A DNA stretch of 64,000 nucleotides from Rhipicephalus microplus (GCF_043290135.1 NC_134709.1:63708056-63772055); one strand, 5' to 3'; shown: positions 48,961 through 59,239, numbered from the stretch's first letter. Program-made: numbers and translations. Notes: a model not told the origin generated them from the letters alone.

Positions 48961-49268
48961 GGCTGTAAGCGTTGCGAGCGGGCCAGGATCATTTCTTGGA
49001 GGGGGGTGTTCGCCCGCGCACAACCGGGTCTAACCAACTTTTTCTAGGGTGGCGCCGGCAGTTTTCCCCGCCACCGCGAGGGAAAGCCAACTTGCTGGGG
49101 CACTTTTGAGGCACATGGAGTTGGATATATCAGTTGGCGTTGCTATTTTTGTTCGATAAAACAGTAACTTTTGCTATATATTCTCAATGTAAACTTACCG
49201 TGTTTAAGAATTGTTCGATATACGGGATAATTTGATATAAACGGGTTCGATATAGTCGGGCTCGACTG
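47746..49268 (-). mobile_element. Tigger/pogo DNA transposon, 5' part
   Basis: The right terminus ends CTCGACTG before TA (49269-49270); read inward it is CAGTCGAGCCCGACTATATC, matching the left terminus loosely. Without LINE 2 and one target copy the transposon is about 2.1 kb, normal for this family. Confidence 0.85.
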
Positions 49269-49743
49269 TAGCATAAAATGTATGAAAACAAAAACTAAAG
49301 CAAGCACGTGAATACAACTCACTCAAAGAAAATCGTAAAGAAAAGACACAATGTATGGGCATAATAAAGTTTAGGTAACCAGATTACAAGTGTTAATTAA
49401 AAAATTTCTAAACGGTGTTTTAATGGTGGGTGCACTTATGGCATGCCATTTTACAATCATTCGTCGAAACCGAAAAAACTTCAAAACATTTTAGTTGACT
49501 GATGTAGACCGATTGCGAACATTGCAGCATTGCCTTTATTTCACAGTGAGTGCATGAATTGCGAATATTGCAAGCATTGCAGTGGGACATTTTCATTTAG
49601 AAACGTGAAATGTCCTCTCATCTACTTCACTAAAGCATTTGAATGTGGTTGTTTCTTCCTGAGTTAAGTTTCATTGATTTTCATCTGGTCCTTTTGACTG
49701 CGTTGACTTAATATTAGGCCCACCAAGGTTTTCGCAACTTTAC
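49269..49743. other. Intron sequence, no gene seen
   Basis: Between the Tigger element and the LG2 exon; AT-rich, nothing recognised. Confidence 0.45.
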
Positions 49744-49981
49744 CTGAGTACTGCTGTGCCGGTAGAGAGGTCGAAACGGAACTCCACGTGACCGTCGGCC
49801 ATTTGGAGCGACGCGAAATCTCCCGTGCCGTCCATCTTGGCTCCGTTGTAGAAGAAGACGCCGTGCGGTGACAGAGGCTTCATGACCAGCTGGACATCCA
49901 GGAATGACAGATGGTCATTGCCCAGTCCGGGAAACCGGAGGTAGGACGACCCATTAAAAGATGGCACCACGATCTCCACAG
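49744..49981 (-). CDS. Pikachurin-like gene, exon for N-terminal half of LG2
   Basis: Acceptor TTCATGCAG and donor CTCAG then GTAAAG give 238 bp, phase 1 in and 2 out. Encodes VEIVVPSFNGSSYLRFPG, DVQLVMKPLSPHGVFFYNG and FRFDLSTGTAVLR. The FNG.S.L start, the GVFFYNG strand and the FRFD.STG..VLR strand are hallmarks of agrin/pikachurin laminin-G domains. The DGTGDF insertion resembles agrin LG2 (DGKGDF by memory), so agrin cannot be excluded from this exon alone. Confidence 0.93.
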
Positions 49982-51370
49982 CTGCATGAATAAAAGAGCA
50001 CACTTACCCCCCTATATCTCCACTTTTCGGGCAAGACATTAGTACAGCCCATATGTTATTCCTTCTCCCTTCCCGTACATTTACTCACGTACATACTGTG
50101 ACCTCATTAGTCCCCATTGCTCATTATGCGGAGAAACAGCCACCCTCTTCCACACTCTCTGGAACTGCAGGAAAGATCATTCTCTACCCAATCTCTTGGT
50201 CACTTCCTCACTTGTTGAGCAAAATAATGATGTCTAACAGCCCGGTGGACAGCATCGCGCCATGAACGAGCCCCAGAGGTGGCTTACAAGCACAGTTCGG
50301 CCGAATATATTGCCTTATAGATGACATTAGGTTTCATGAATGTTTTTTTTTCTTCTTCTTTTGGGATGTGATTCTGACTAAGCTTTTGTGGAATTGTGCA
50401 GGCATACATTTAAGCCAGCTTCGCCACCTCTGGTCAATAGGCCTCAGGACTGGCCGACCATCCGATATTGATTACTGAGTTCAAGAACCATCCTACCTTC
50501 TACTTTCCTCAGTTCAACTTCACACATACAGAAAATGTACATGTGTATTCCTACACCACGCATTGCTACACCTAAAAGCAGGCTTAGCAGAGAAGAACTG
50601 AGGGGCCAGCGTTAAGAAGCATGGCCTAAAAACTCTTAAAAACTTAAAGCCACACTAATAAATAACAGTTATGTAGCTTGTATTATTTTACTATACTACC
50701 CTTCCACAACACTCGGGAAGTGAGTTCGACCGATAACAAGTAGAAGTTTACTTATTTTATCCCTTTGTGTTTACTGCTAGCCCACTGAGACTATTACAGG
50801 AGTAGGATAAACAAATATACAAATATTTATAGGCCATCTCTGTTCAATTCTTTGAATGGTAGGGATCAGATCTTTTGATTTATTAGGTTCCGGGTTTCAA
50901 TTTTAATGGGAAAGTCATTTATGTAAAGGGGTCAGTGCCATTGAAAAATGTTTACAATGATAATCGTTTTTACACCTCTTTAACAATGATAATCTGACTA
51001 CCTAAGTGATCAACACAAGTGGACTTTAACTAACTCCGTCCTGCGCAAGCCAATTCCACCTTATTTTTAAATGAGGCTGTTCCCTGCTACCAAATTACCT
51101 GAGGGCAAATGTCCTATAAAGTGACTATGTACTTTGGCCTGTTGAGCACTAGGCCAGCAGTGCACTTGTACTTACTTTAGCAGTAGGTACCCGGTGACTG
51201 CACTTCTCTGTCTCCCACAGCAGCGACGCATGCTTCACTACTTCACTAAGCCTGTGGTAGATTAAGGTGTGCCCAGTGGCCTTTACAGAAAATTACGGGG
51301 CCACCTTCTCCGATTAGTACCCAAGAACAACAGATTGCCAGACCGGTGTATTCTCCACTTTGAAAAAAAA
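49982..51370. other. Intron sequence, no gene seen
   Basis: AT-rich with a short TTCTTCTTCTT run near 50350. No exon supported. Confidence 0.45.
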
Positions 51371-51455
51371 ACAGTGAGTTCGGCACTAGGAATCGAACCC
51401 GGTACCTACCCCACTAGCAACGAGCACTCTACCAAGTAGCCATCGCTGTGGGTAT
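51371..51455 (-). mobile_element. tRNA-derived SINE head, minus strand (family E)
   Basis: On the minus strand, GGCTACTTGGTAGAGTGCTC (A-box-like) precedes GGGTTCGATTCC (B-box-like; plus 51389-51400), followed by a T-rich tail (plus 51362-51370 is poly-A). It lies in a host intron, in sense. Confidence 0.7.
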
Positions 51456-51637
51456 TTTATGGCTGCAGCGTTCCTAATTTAAATCCCCCTGCTTAACCTT
51501 CTGCTAGTTTCAGCACGTTTTTATCCACCGCTGTATGACATCTCCTATTCATTAAGCACGACGAAATTGCAAATGATGAAGGGTAAGAAATGATGGCCGA
51601 AACTGTTGCATGATAGAGTACCAGTGTCTATACTCAC

Positions 51638-51763
51638 GTGTTTCACATGAGGCTCCCGCGAAGCCCAAGGCACAGAGGCATACACCCTGTTCCACTCCAT
51701 TGGCGATGCACTGGCCGCCGTTTTGACAGCTCACTCCACTGCATCCGTCACCGCCACATTCAT
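51638..51763 (-). CDS. Pikachurin-like gene, EGF domain exon
   Basis: Acceptor GCCCATTGCAG and donor GAAACAC then GTGAGT give a symmetrical 126-bp exon, phase 1-1, the usual layout for a shuffled EGF module. It encodes DECGGDGCSGVSC, QNGGQCIANG and GVCLCALGFAGASC with cysteine spacing of an EGF domain and the G..G..C end. It has no obvious calcium-binding consensus beyond the initial D-E. It joins LG1 to LG2. Confidence 0.92.
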
Positions 51764-53192
51764 CTGCAATGGGCAAGCAGGCGAAACTCATTCGACCTAG
51801 TGGCTTATAGTAACCAGTAAGGTAATGTGATTAGGTGCCGCCACTGCCTTCTCTGAAGGACATAGTCAAAGACAGAGAAGGAAAAAAAAACAGCAGCAAG
51901 AAGAAAATTAACCAGACAGGCACCCAATTTGCTACCTATAGAGGGGTAATAGTGGTAGGCTCATGGAAAAATAAATAATGAGCATTGACTCCAAGCATAG
52001 AAAAGGTCAAACTGCGAAATCCGTTAACCTCATTTGGAGGTATGCAATCGCAACGACAACGCAGCCTGAGCAAAACAAAAATACCTTCAAAATGTACCAC
52101 GATACTGCAGAAGATACTCGGGCACAAAGTAATTGGGATGCTGATACAAAATACGATCTAAAATATATTAGCTACATTATATATACGTATAACCCACGCA
52201 CGCGTGTATACGGAGAAATATTTGCTTCAATATTTGTTACTGTGAATATTTTTATATGAATGAACTGTGTGACAGTATCTCAAAAGTTCTGTATTTCTCG
52301 CTCGAAGTATATTTGTGTTATTTCGAATCAGCTTATTGGGGTCACTTCATGTGCTTAATGTGCAGAACCCTTTAAACACTGCGTTTTCTGCTGCTTTTGC
52401 TTGTCGTGTCAGTAAGTGACGGGAGCCACTGCTCTTCTTACTTATCAGTTTGTCAACTGTCAATAAATTACAAAAAATGTAATGAGTAGCCTCCAAACAA
52501 TTTTTTGAAAGCCTCTGCAGTGTTATCTTGTCCGTAAATGTCTTACGCTTCCGCAACACTGAAGCATCGGACAGGAGTGTAGAAGCAAGAACACAGGCGG
52601 CTACAACTTTCGTGATGCATCGTGTATAGTCAATAGACATAATGCTGCAATTAATTTGCCCAATCTACTTATCTGCTAGCGTAAACAGTTCATGGACGAC
52701 AATCTCACGAACGGGTAATCATTTCGCAACTTTGTGCTGCCTAGAAACCTCTATTTTCACAAGTATCACAGGCAACCACCACTGTACACACTTTTTCCCT
52801 TAGAGGTCAGCTGACATAACAATTTGTACCAGAAAAATTTAAGAAAGCGTAAAACGAATAAAATAAAATTATCCAAATAAAATAGAACAACCATTCCGTA
52901 CTGCACAGTCAAAGCGACTAAGTATAAAAACATAACACACCCTGCAAATTTTATTACTAACATAATTAAGCATGAAGCATCGTCAAATCGTTTTTAAGGT
53001 AAGGCCAAAAAAATTCAGTGCCTGTGGAAAATAGCCTAAAACAGCTCCTTGGGACGCTTCCTGGCGAAATGGAGCATTTGCTTGGGAATGTTTCTCAAAA
53101 ACCCTCAATAACATATTCATGATGGCTTGTCATAATTTCCCTTATTTGATTGCAAACTGAATTCCGCTATTTTACCAACTCGTAAGCAGAAT
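51764..53192. other. Intron sequence, no gene seen
   Basis: AT-rich sequence with small frames only. Confidence 0.45.
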
Positions 53193-53795
53193 TTTAGGGC
53201 CGAAGCTCCTTAAGGCTGGGGTCTGTACAGCCGTCAGCACCTTTAACACGAACACTTTGACGTGTGGCCAGGGCTAGTTTTATTGATGCCATCTGCGAAG
53301 TGCTCGGCGCTTTTGCCAAGGTAATACTTCGGTAGGCTTGGATGGTATGTCGCCATGTATGGTTAGCACCTTGGCAACAGAACCCAAACGTATGTGGTGT
53401 CAGCGTCAATAAAACTGCTGCAGGACACACGGCGGAGCGTTCGTTTTAAAGGTGTTGACGGCTGTACATCCTCCGATGTATTAAGTAGTAGTAAGTAACC
53501 ACCAGTGGCACATAGCCGCTCTAGAGCGGCTATGTGTCACAGGGGATGCGAGATGCGTGATGGCGGTACTTGAGGTGTGCACTATATAGACGCACTGACG
53601 GACGCCTGGACGGATGGACGGATGGATGCACGAACGTACGCACAGACGGAAAGACGGATGGACGGACTCGCGAACGGACGCATGGATGGTCGCGCGGATG
53701 GACGGAAGTAAGAATGAACGAACGGACAGAAGCACGGATGGGCTGACGGATGCTTCGCCCCTCTCATCATCATTCACTCCGTAGATACGCTGGGA
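53193..53795 (+). repeat. Composite GACG-minisatellite repeat, copy 1 (hit by MITE)
   Basis: Left arm ATTTTAGGGCCGAAGCTCC at 53193, then GTAACCACCAGTGGCACATA near 53495, then GATGGCGGTACTTGA near 53558. A GACG/GATG tetramer core covers about 53590-53757 and the right arm ATCATTCACTCCGTAGATA ends it. The 237-bp MITE splits its left arm. Confidence 0.85.
53228..53464 (+). mobile_element. 237-bp MITE, copy 1 (TA-flanked)
   Basis: Termini CAGCCGTCAGCACCTTTAA left and, on the other strand, CAGCCGTCAACACCTTTAA right: inverted repeats of about 26 bp with two or three mismatches. TA at 53226-53227 and 53465-53466. No coding capacity. Same length as the copy at 25722-25958. Probably mobilised by a Tc1/mariner or pogo transposase. 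Confidence 0.88.
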
Positions 53796-53929
53796 TTTTT
53801 TTGCTATACAGGGTGCTCATATACAGGGTTTTCAGCTTAGCACCGAGTAGTAAAAAAATAAACACAGCTGCTACGCGTCTCCACGCAGCGCAGTATTGCT
53901 CTGAGCCATATAGAGCACGTAAGAGTATT

Positions 53930-54244
53930 TTTAGGGGCGAAGCTCATTATGGAGTGGCTTGTGCATCCCCTGTTGTGGTTGTGCGTAACATGGGGCACAT
54001 AACCGAACCAGTGGCACGTACCCGCCCTCGGGCACATATCCGCTTCTCCACATGTTACGAAAAACGTAGCACGGCGTCGGTGTCACGCTCTTGGTGTTAA
54101 CAATGCGCTGACAGCAGCAATGTGGTACCTACTCTAGTTTATTCCTTGGATTGTCCGCTGGATGGCGGTACTTGTATATGAAAAATATATGACAAAAAGA
54201 AGCGAGATGGCATTACTTGAAGTGTTCACTAGATGGACCGACGC

Positions 54245-54290
<46 letters not shown>

Positions 54291-54435
54291 GGACGGACGG
54301 ACGGACGGACGGACGGACGGGCGGACGAACGAGCGCACGCACGCACCGACGGATGCCCGAATGGACGGACGCATGGACGCACGGACGGATTGACAGGTGC
54401 TTCGCTGAACTCAGCATCATTCATTTCGTGGATAT
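53930..54435 (+). repeat. Composite GACG-minisatellite repeat, copy 2
   Basis: TTTTTAGGGGCGAAGCTCA at 53930, CAGTGGCACGTACCCG near 54009, GATGGCGGTACTTGTATATG near 54161. The core 54235-54400 has eleven or so CAGA units followed by GACG units, and the right arm TTCATTTCGTGGATATG ends at about 54435. LINE fragment 3 interrupts its end; TATGCTGTTACTTTTTT after 55355 looks like the continuation. Confidence 0.85.
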
Positions 54436-55360
54436 GGATGGATGGATGGATGGATGAATGGATGGATGAACTTTATTTGGTTCATCGGAACCTGTTTTAT
54501 CACTTTGCGGGCCGCTCCAACGTCGGAACAGAAAGACCAAGTCTCTCTGCTGCGTCGCGGGTCCGGTGGACTGCCCATAGCTGTTGTTCAAGTCCGGAAC
54601 TTGCAGTAGCACCCTCCCAATTGGATGGCATGATGTCTGCCCCACAGCGTAACGCGGGGCACCGCCAGAGCATATGTTTCAAGGTAGCTATAACGTAGCA
54701 GTAGGGAGATGAATTAGTTCGTTGTATTTCGGGGTAAATTTTGTTCAATAGCGCGAGATTAAGGTACACCCCGACCTGAAGAAGCCTGAGTGTCAGAGCC
54801 CGAGGTCTGCTGAGTTTTCTGTGCGGTGGAGGGTATTGTATCCGATTCATGTAAAAAAATGTTTTGTCAATTCATTAAACGAGATGGGAGGGTCACGGTT
54901 CTCCAAGACATCAGCACCGCGCCAGGTTTACTAGTCTTCGCGCAGCTATGTGGGCTGACTCGTTGAGATTGGGCGGGGCTCCCTCAATGCGTCCCATATG
55001 AGCTGGGAACCAAACAAGATTGTGTGGCTCGATGTCTTTGTCCCGTGTCCCGAAGAATTCCCAAAGCTAGTTCTGATATTGTTCCCGTGGCAAATGCCCA
55101 GACCGCTGATTTCGAGTCGCTGTAAATTGTAGACCTCCTGTCATCCAGCAAGGCCAACGCAATCGCCACTTGCTCTGCTATTTCAGCCACCGTCGTCTAG
55201 ACGGTTGTCGAGTTCGTGATACCAACCTTGTGGTTGATGATCACTGCCGCATACGCCTTCCCCTCGGGATATCGGGGCGCTTCGACGAAGGAGCAGTCCC
55301 CGGCATGTTCTTGAGCCCTTTGTAGTAGAGCCTTTGCCGTAGCCCATCTTCTACCCTTGT
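54436..55360 (-). mobile_element. LINE 3: 5'-truncated relative of LINE 1
   Basis: Minus-strand remnants match the end of LINE 1 ORF2: RNase H (AEQVAIALAL, IYSDSKSAVWAFATG, plus about 55090-55190) and the C-terminus (RALTLRLLQ, HMLWRCPAL, QLWAVHRTRDAAERLGLSV, plus about 54500-54790). Frameshifts and stops interrupt it, and the C-terminal finger has lost cysteines. The 3' end is AACCAAATAAAG followed by a tetramer (ATCC) tail, plus 54436-54470. Truncation at about 55360 is typical of failed target-primed reverse transcription. Confidence 0.87.
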
Positions 55361-56844
55361 TATGCTGTTACTTTTTTACTCAGGCATACTTGGGAATTAG
55401 CAAAGATTGCTTAATGAAGTTTTAAAGAGTAATATAGAAAAATACAGCGAAAAAGTTGTAGCCCTTGTTCAGAAGCAGCACTATTTTTTGTTAATTATGT
55501 GTGCATGTTTTCGCCATGGTTAAGTACTGTCGTTGTTGTACTAGCCATAAGTCATTTCTCACAGGTTAAATTCCCTCAACTTTTTTTGGAATTGACATAA
55601 ATTTCTTCCAGCATTACACTCAATTTGGCCAGTGTGCATCAGTGACAACAGTACTATTTTATGTTATCTTTACTGAGCAACAAACATGACTAAGTGAAGT
55701 CAGTCAACTTATTCTATTGCAAGGGTGAAACGAAACTGAGCTTACACATTGACAGATTTTCATACATTCACTTGATGGTCATGATACACAACAATATGTC
55801 ATACATAACAATTACGCAACGGGCCTAAACGCTCTCGTTTCCGAAATAGATGACCTGAAATCCGTTCTCCTGTAGTTTACGAGCAAACTCAGTTAATGGG
55901 TGCCTTTTGCAATGTTGCAGTCACTTCAGTGTTGGACGTTGTGCGACGTTGTCTTCAGCGGGCCAAGTCATTGCCTTCAGTGGCCATCCCATTCATACTG
56001 AAGGCTTTCAGGACTCGTAGGGTCTCGAAAACATCTTGCGCTATCTCAGCAACAGCACACGTGAGCTTCACTGAACGATGACGGCGCAAAAATTGACAGT
56101 CTTGGCGTCATGATGATCTCATGACACATTATGTTTGCTCGGTAAAACACCGGAGAATTACAGAGACATTGTAGTGGTGAAGGAGCAAGGTAATGGCCAC
56201 TTGGACCAGTGGGAAAGTGAGTTTATTCACGACGTCTGGTAGCAGGCACACAGGCAGTACAGCGAAAAACGGGCTCAGCGTCCAGAACTCGCGCTTTGTT
56301 GCAAGAGTTGGTCCCACTCAATACCTAGCTCTTTCACCAGTACATCTAAAAGGAGGTTTTTGTTATCATGTCGTCTTAGGCAAATGTATATGAGAACACA
56401 TTTCTTAGTCAGGCTACTCCAGGCAATCGGTGTTATTAATGTTGTCCGCGCACCGGCAGGTGTTATCTCTTCACTCTCACTCTCTCTCCCATAGCAACAG
56501 CTACGAGAGCACCCGCTTATCCTCGCCTCTCGCAACCAGAGCATGTGGTGGTGGTGGTGGTTGTGGTTAGAAGAAAGCGCCTAATTTCTGCATATCGGTT
56601 GGGAGCACGACAAAGCACCTACATGCAGTGCGAGCGAGTGTATGAGAGGGTAGGTGCCAGTGCTTCGCTGCTTCTTTTCTCACCGTTCACTCTCTATCCT
56701 TCCTGCGCCCCACTTTCCCGTTCGCTCGCGCCTCATTCTCGACAATTCGCTGGCTGGGCACCTCTCAAGAACATCGGTGTGCTCGAGACGCCGCTGTGAA
56801 ATGCTAACGCCATGGAACGTTGTTTGTTTTGTTCACATATAGTA
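55361..56844. other. Intron sequence, no gene seen
   Basis: No coding region supported. A short GTG-rich run lies near 56545-56567. Confidence 0.45.
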
Positions 56845-57379
56845 TTAGTGGCGAAGCTCCTTATGGCGTGGCTTGTGCGTCCCTCGTAGTACGTAACCAC
56901 CAGTGGCACATACCCGAAATAGGTATAACATTTGACCTCCAAGGTGGTGCCGGTGAGAGATCTCTTCTGTGCGTTGTTTAACAATAAAAAATAGTGCTCA
57001 ATGTACATGCCAATGGCTGCTAATGGGGAATGAGAGGCAGGAGCATTCAGCTTTTAGTCAACGCGCACGCTGCGATCCCCATTAGCAGCCATTGGCATGT
57101 ACATTGAGTACTATCGGACAAGAAAGGGTTGCTACATTATACTCGCTGGGTGTAACCTCCTTAGTTTTAGAAAGGTTTAGCGAGCGTTGAGCCACAGGGC
57201 CATGAATACAATGAACTAGTATATACCATGAATGAATTCGAGGTGGTTAAAGGGGGGAAGCAGATACGAAGCGCAAGCCGTGAGAAATTAAAAGCTGAAT
57301 CCTTAAACGTAAACATTTTGACAGCAATCTGTCTGGCTGGGTAGAAAAGTTTAGAAAATTAAAATTGCTCCAGCCACAG

Positions 57380-57440
57380 TTCAAAAAGAGCCCGACGTTT
57401 CGAGACCGACTCGGTCCCTTCCTCAGGGGGTGACTGTCTT
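57380..57440 (-). ncRNA. Candidate hammerhead ribozyme of a Penelope-like element
   Basis: Minus strand reads CTGAGGA (57426-57420), one A, stem II GGGACCG-AGT-CGGTCTC (57418-57402, seven pairs with one G-U), GAAAC (57401-57397) and GTC (57396-57394). These are the conserved hammerhead core elements in order. Stem I can form from CCC before the core and GGG after the cleavage site, with CAGT/ACTG further out. Stem III is only the palindrome ACGT, so activity would need a dimer, a layout reported for minimal hammerheads in Penelope-like retroelements. Cleavage is predicted after GTC. Confidence 0.6.
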
Positions 57441-57506
57441 GGTCATGGAAGTGTCGTCGCGTCGTGCTCTCTCACCACGGCTCCGGCTTTCCCTTTCCAC
57501 CACGTT

Positions 57507-57660
57507 TCGGAGACCGTGAACGTACACCGAAGGCATTGTTCCCAGCGAGCGGTTCACGTTGGCAGGCGTATGCTGAATGTGCCAAGACTCGAGCAAGAGC
57601 CTCTTTCCCAGATTCCGTTCTGTTTCAATAACAGAAGCGCCGTCTAAGAATCCTCCTGTG
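57507..57660 (-). pseudogene. Penelope-like element remnant, possible GIY-YIG C-terminus
   Basis: One minus-strand frame reads FLDGASVIETERNLGKRLLL, then ESWHIQHTPANVNRSLG, then MPSVYVHGL, the pattern I associate with the end of Penelope-like ORFs (the E...N...G.LP..Y block of the GIY-YIG endonuclease). The hammerhead-like motif lies just downstream, as expected for this class. No reverse transcriptase part was found. Confidence 0.6.
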
Positions 57661-58383
57661 TCTCATTTCACATTAGCAGCCACTGGCATGTACATTGAGC
57701 ACTATCTGACAGGAAAATGTTGCTACGTTATACTCGCTGGGCGTAACCTCCTTGGTTTTACAAAGGTTTAGCGGGCATTGGGCCGCAGTGCCATGAATAC
57801 AGTGAACTAGTATATACCATGAACTCAAGGTGCTTGAAGGTGGGAAGTAGACCCGAAGCGCAAGCCGTAAGAAAGTGTGCGTGTGCCACCTCTCGTTTAG
57901 TCCTTGGAATGTCCACTGAATGGCGGTGCTTCTATATGGGGAATATATGATAAAAAGATGCGATAATGGTGAGACTTGGAGTGTTGAATAGGTGGACGAA
58001 CGGACACACAGACAGATGCATGGATGGACGCATGAACGGACGCAGGGGCGGATGCATGAACGAATGCAGGGACGGGCGCACGAACAGACGCATGAACGGT
58101 CACACAGACGGACGCATGGACGGACGAATGCTTCGCCCCACTCTCCATCATTCACTCCGTGGATATGCTGCCATTTTTTTAACCGGAAACACATACCGCG
58201 TTTCTCGCGACAGAAAAATAGCGCCATTCGCCACTGTGTGGTGAATGGCGCTATTGGCTATACGGCGTTAAAAAAAAAGAAAACCCTATTCTTCTAACGC
58301 TGGGTTCTCACGTGCAAAACGGCGTTATGGGTGCTACGCGATTTATTCACATTTTCTTATGATTCCCATCGGGGACATGGGGC

Positions 58384-58965
58384 ATTTTAGGGGCGAAGCT
58401 CCATAAGCCGTGGGTCGTGCATCCAAAATGTATGCAGTAGTAGTAGGAGGAGGAGGAGGAGTAGTAGTAGTAGGAGGAGGAGTAGTAGTAGTAGGAGGAG
58501 GAGGAGTAGTTTTTGGGGTAGTAGTTGTTGTCGTTGTAGTAGTAGTAGTAGTATTAGTAGTCGTCGTAGTAGTAGGTAGCCTCCTCTCGTTTAGCCCTTG
58601 GAGTGTACGCTGGATGGTGGTACTTCTATATGATGAAAAGATGCGAGATGGCCGTACTTGAAGTGTTCACTAGATAGACGGATGGATGGACATACAGACA
58701 GATGCACGGACGGGTGGATGAACGGACGCGTGGACCGACGCACCGACAGAGGCACGGACAAATGGATGGATGGACAGACGCACGCACGAATGCAGGGACG
58801 GGCGGCCGAACACACGGCCGAAACGCTGACGGACGCATGGGCGGATGCACGAACAGGCGTACAGACGGGCGGACGCGCGGACGAACGGAAGCAAGAACAG
58901 ACGGAAATGTGGACGCACGCTTAGCCCCACTCATCAACATTCACTCCGTGGATATGCTGTGAACC
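58384..58965 (+). repeat. Composite GACG-minisatellite repeat, copy 4 (most complete)
   Basis: TTTTAGGGGCGAAGCTCCA at 58384, a GTA/GGA trinucleotide run at 58430-58575, CTCGTTTAGCCCTTGGAGTG near 58587 and GATGGTGGTACTTCTATATG near 58614. The GACG/GATG core spans about 58674-58920, and TTCACTCCGTGGATATGCTG ends near 58960. All landmarks of the family occur here in order. Confidence 0.85.
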
Positions 58966-59046
58966 TTTTTTTTCCGCTTCTCCGGGCTCACATCAACTGG
59001 AAACGTTAACCACCAGGAGCAAGAAAGCAATGAGGTAAACACATAC

Positions 59047-59239
59047 CAACGTCGAGGCCTTCAATGGCGTCGCCTCGTAGCGACGTGGACCGGAAGTCGT
59101 AGCGGCGCCCGTTAATCTCCAGATGTCGAATGCAGCCCACTAATCCTTCCCTGACGCCCAGCCTTCCGGCAGCGAGGCTCGCGTTGGGAGACCCACCGAG
59201 GTAGACGTTCAGCCGCAGAGTTATCCTCGAGAACAGGCC
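59047..59239 (-). CDS. Pikachurin-like gene, exon for end of LG1
   Basis: Acceptor TTGCGTTGCCAG and donor CGTTG then GTATGT give 193 bp, phase 0 in and 1 out. It encodes LFSRITLRLNVYLGGSPN, a loop, LVGCIRHLEINGRRYDFR and DAIEGLDV. The LYLGG.P, GC...L..NG strands and the following EGF agree with LG1 of pikachurin, which I recall as having Y.GGSPS and GCIQSL.VNG at the same places. Confidence 0.92.

Larger units (their letters stand above)
57078..57882. repeat. Pair of 210-bp direct repeats flanking Penelope-like fragment
   Basis: 57078-57290 and 57672-57882 are direct repeats, about 85-90 percent alike by eye (TAGCAGCCA.TGGCATGTAC at each start, CGAAGCGCAAGCCGT near each end). The segment between carries the Penelope-like remnant. 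This could be a terminal-repeat (pseudo-LTR) arrangement or a plain duplication. Confidence 0.7.
56845..58170 (+). repeat. Composite GACG-minisatellite repeat, copy 3 (with nested insert)
   Basis: GGCGAAGCTCCTTATGGCG at about 56851 and GTAACCACCAGTGGCACATA near 56894 form the left arm. The right part resumes at CTCGTTTAGTCCTTGG near 57892, with a GACG core at about 57990-58125 and the arm TTCACTCCGTGGATATGCTG ending near 58170. About 0.95 kb between is foreign, including a Penelope-like fragment. Confidence 0.75.

Noticed and set aside
54162..54698. 178-codon frame rich in Thr, Asp, Arg and Gly, and Cys/Ser/Val-rich frames opposite (also at 53.5, 58.0 and 58.7 kb)
   Set aside because: Tetramer minisatellite read in frame; no codon pattern beyond the repeat.
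58410..58661. Val/Gly-rich frame
   Set aside because: Translation of the GTA/GGA trinucleotide run in composite repeat copy 4.
53590..58920. Possible CRISPR-like array of spaced repeats
   Set aside because: Units are continuous 4-bp repeats without unique spacers, and the setting is a eukaryotic genome.
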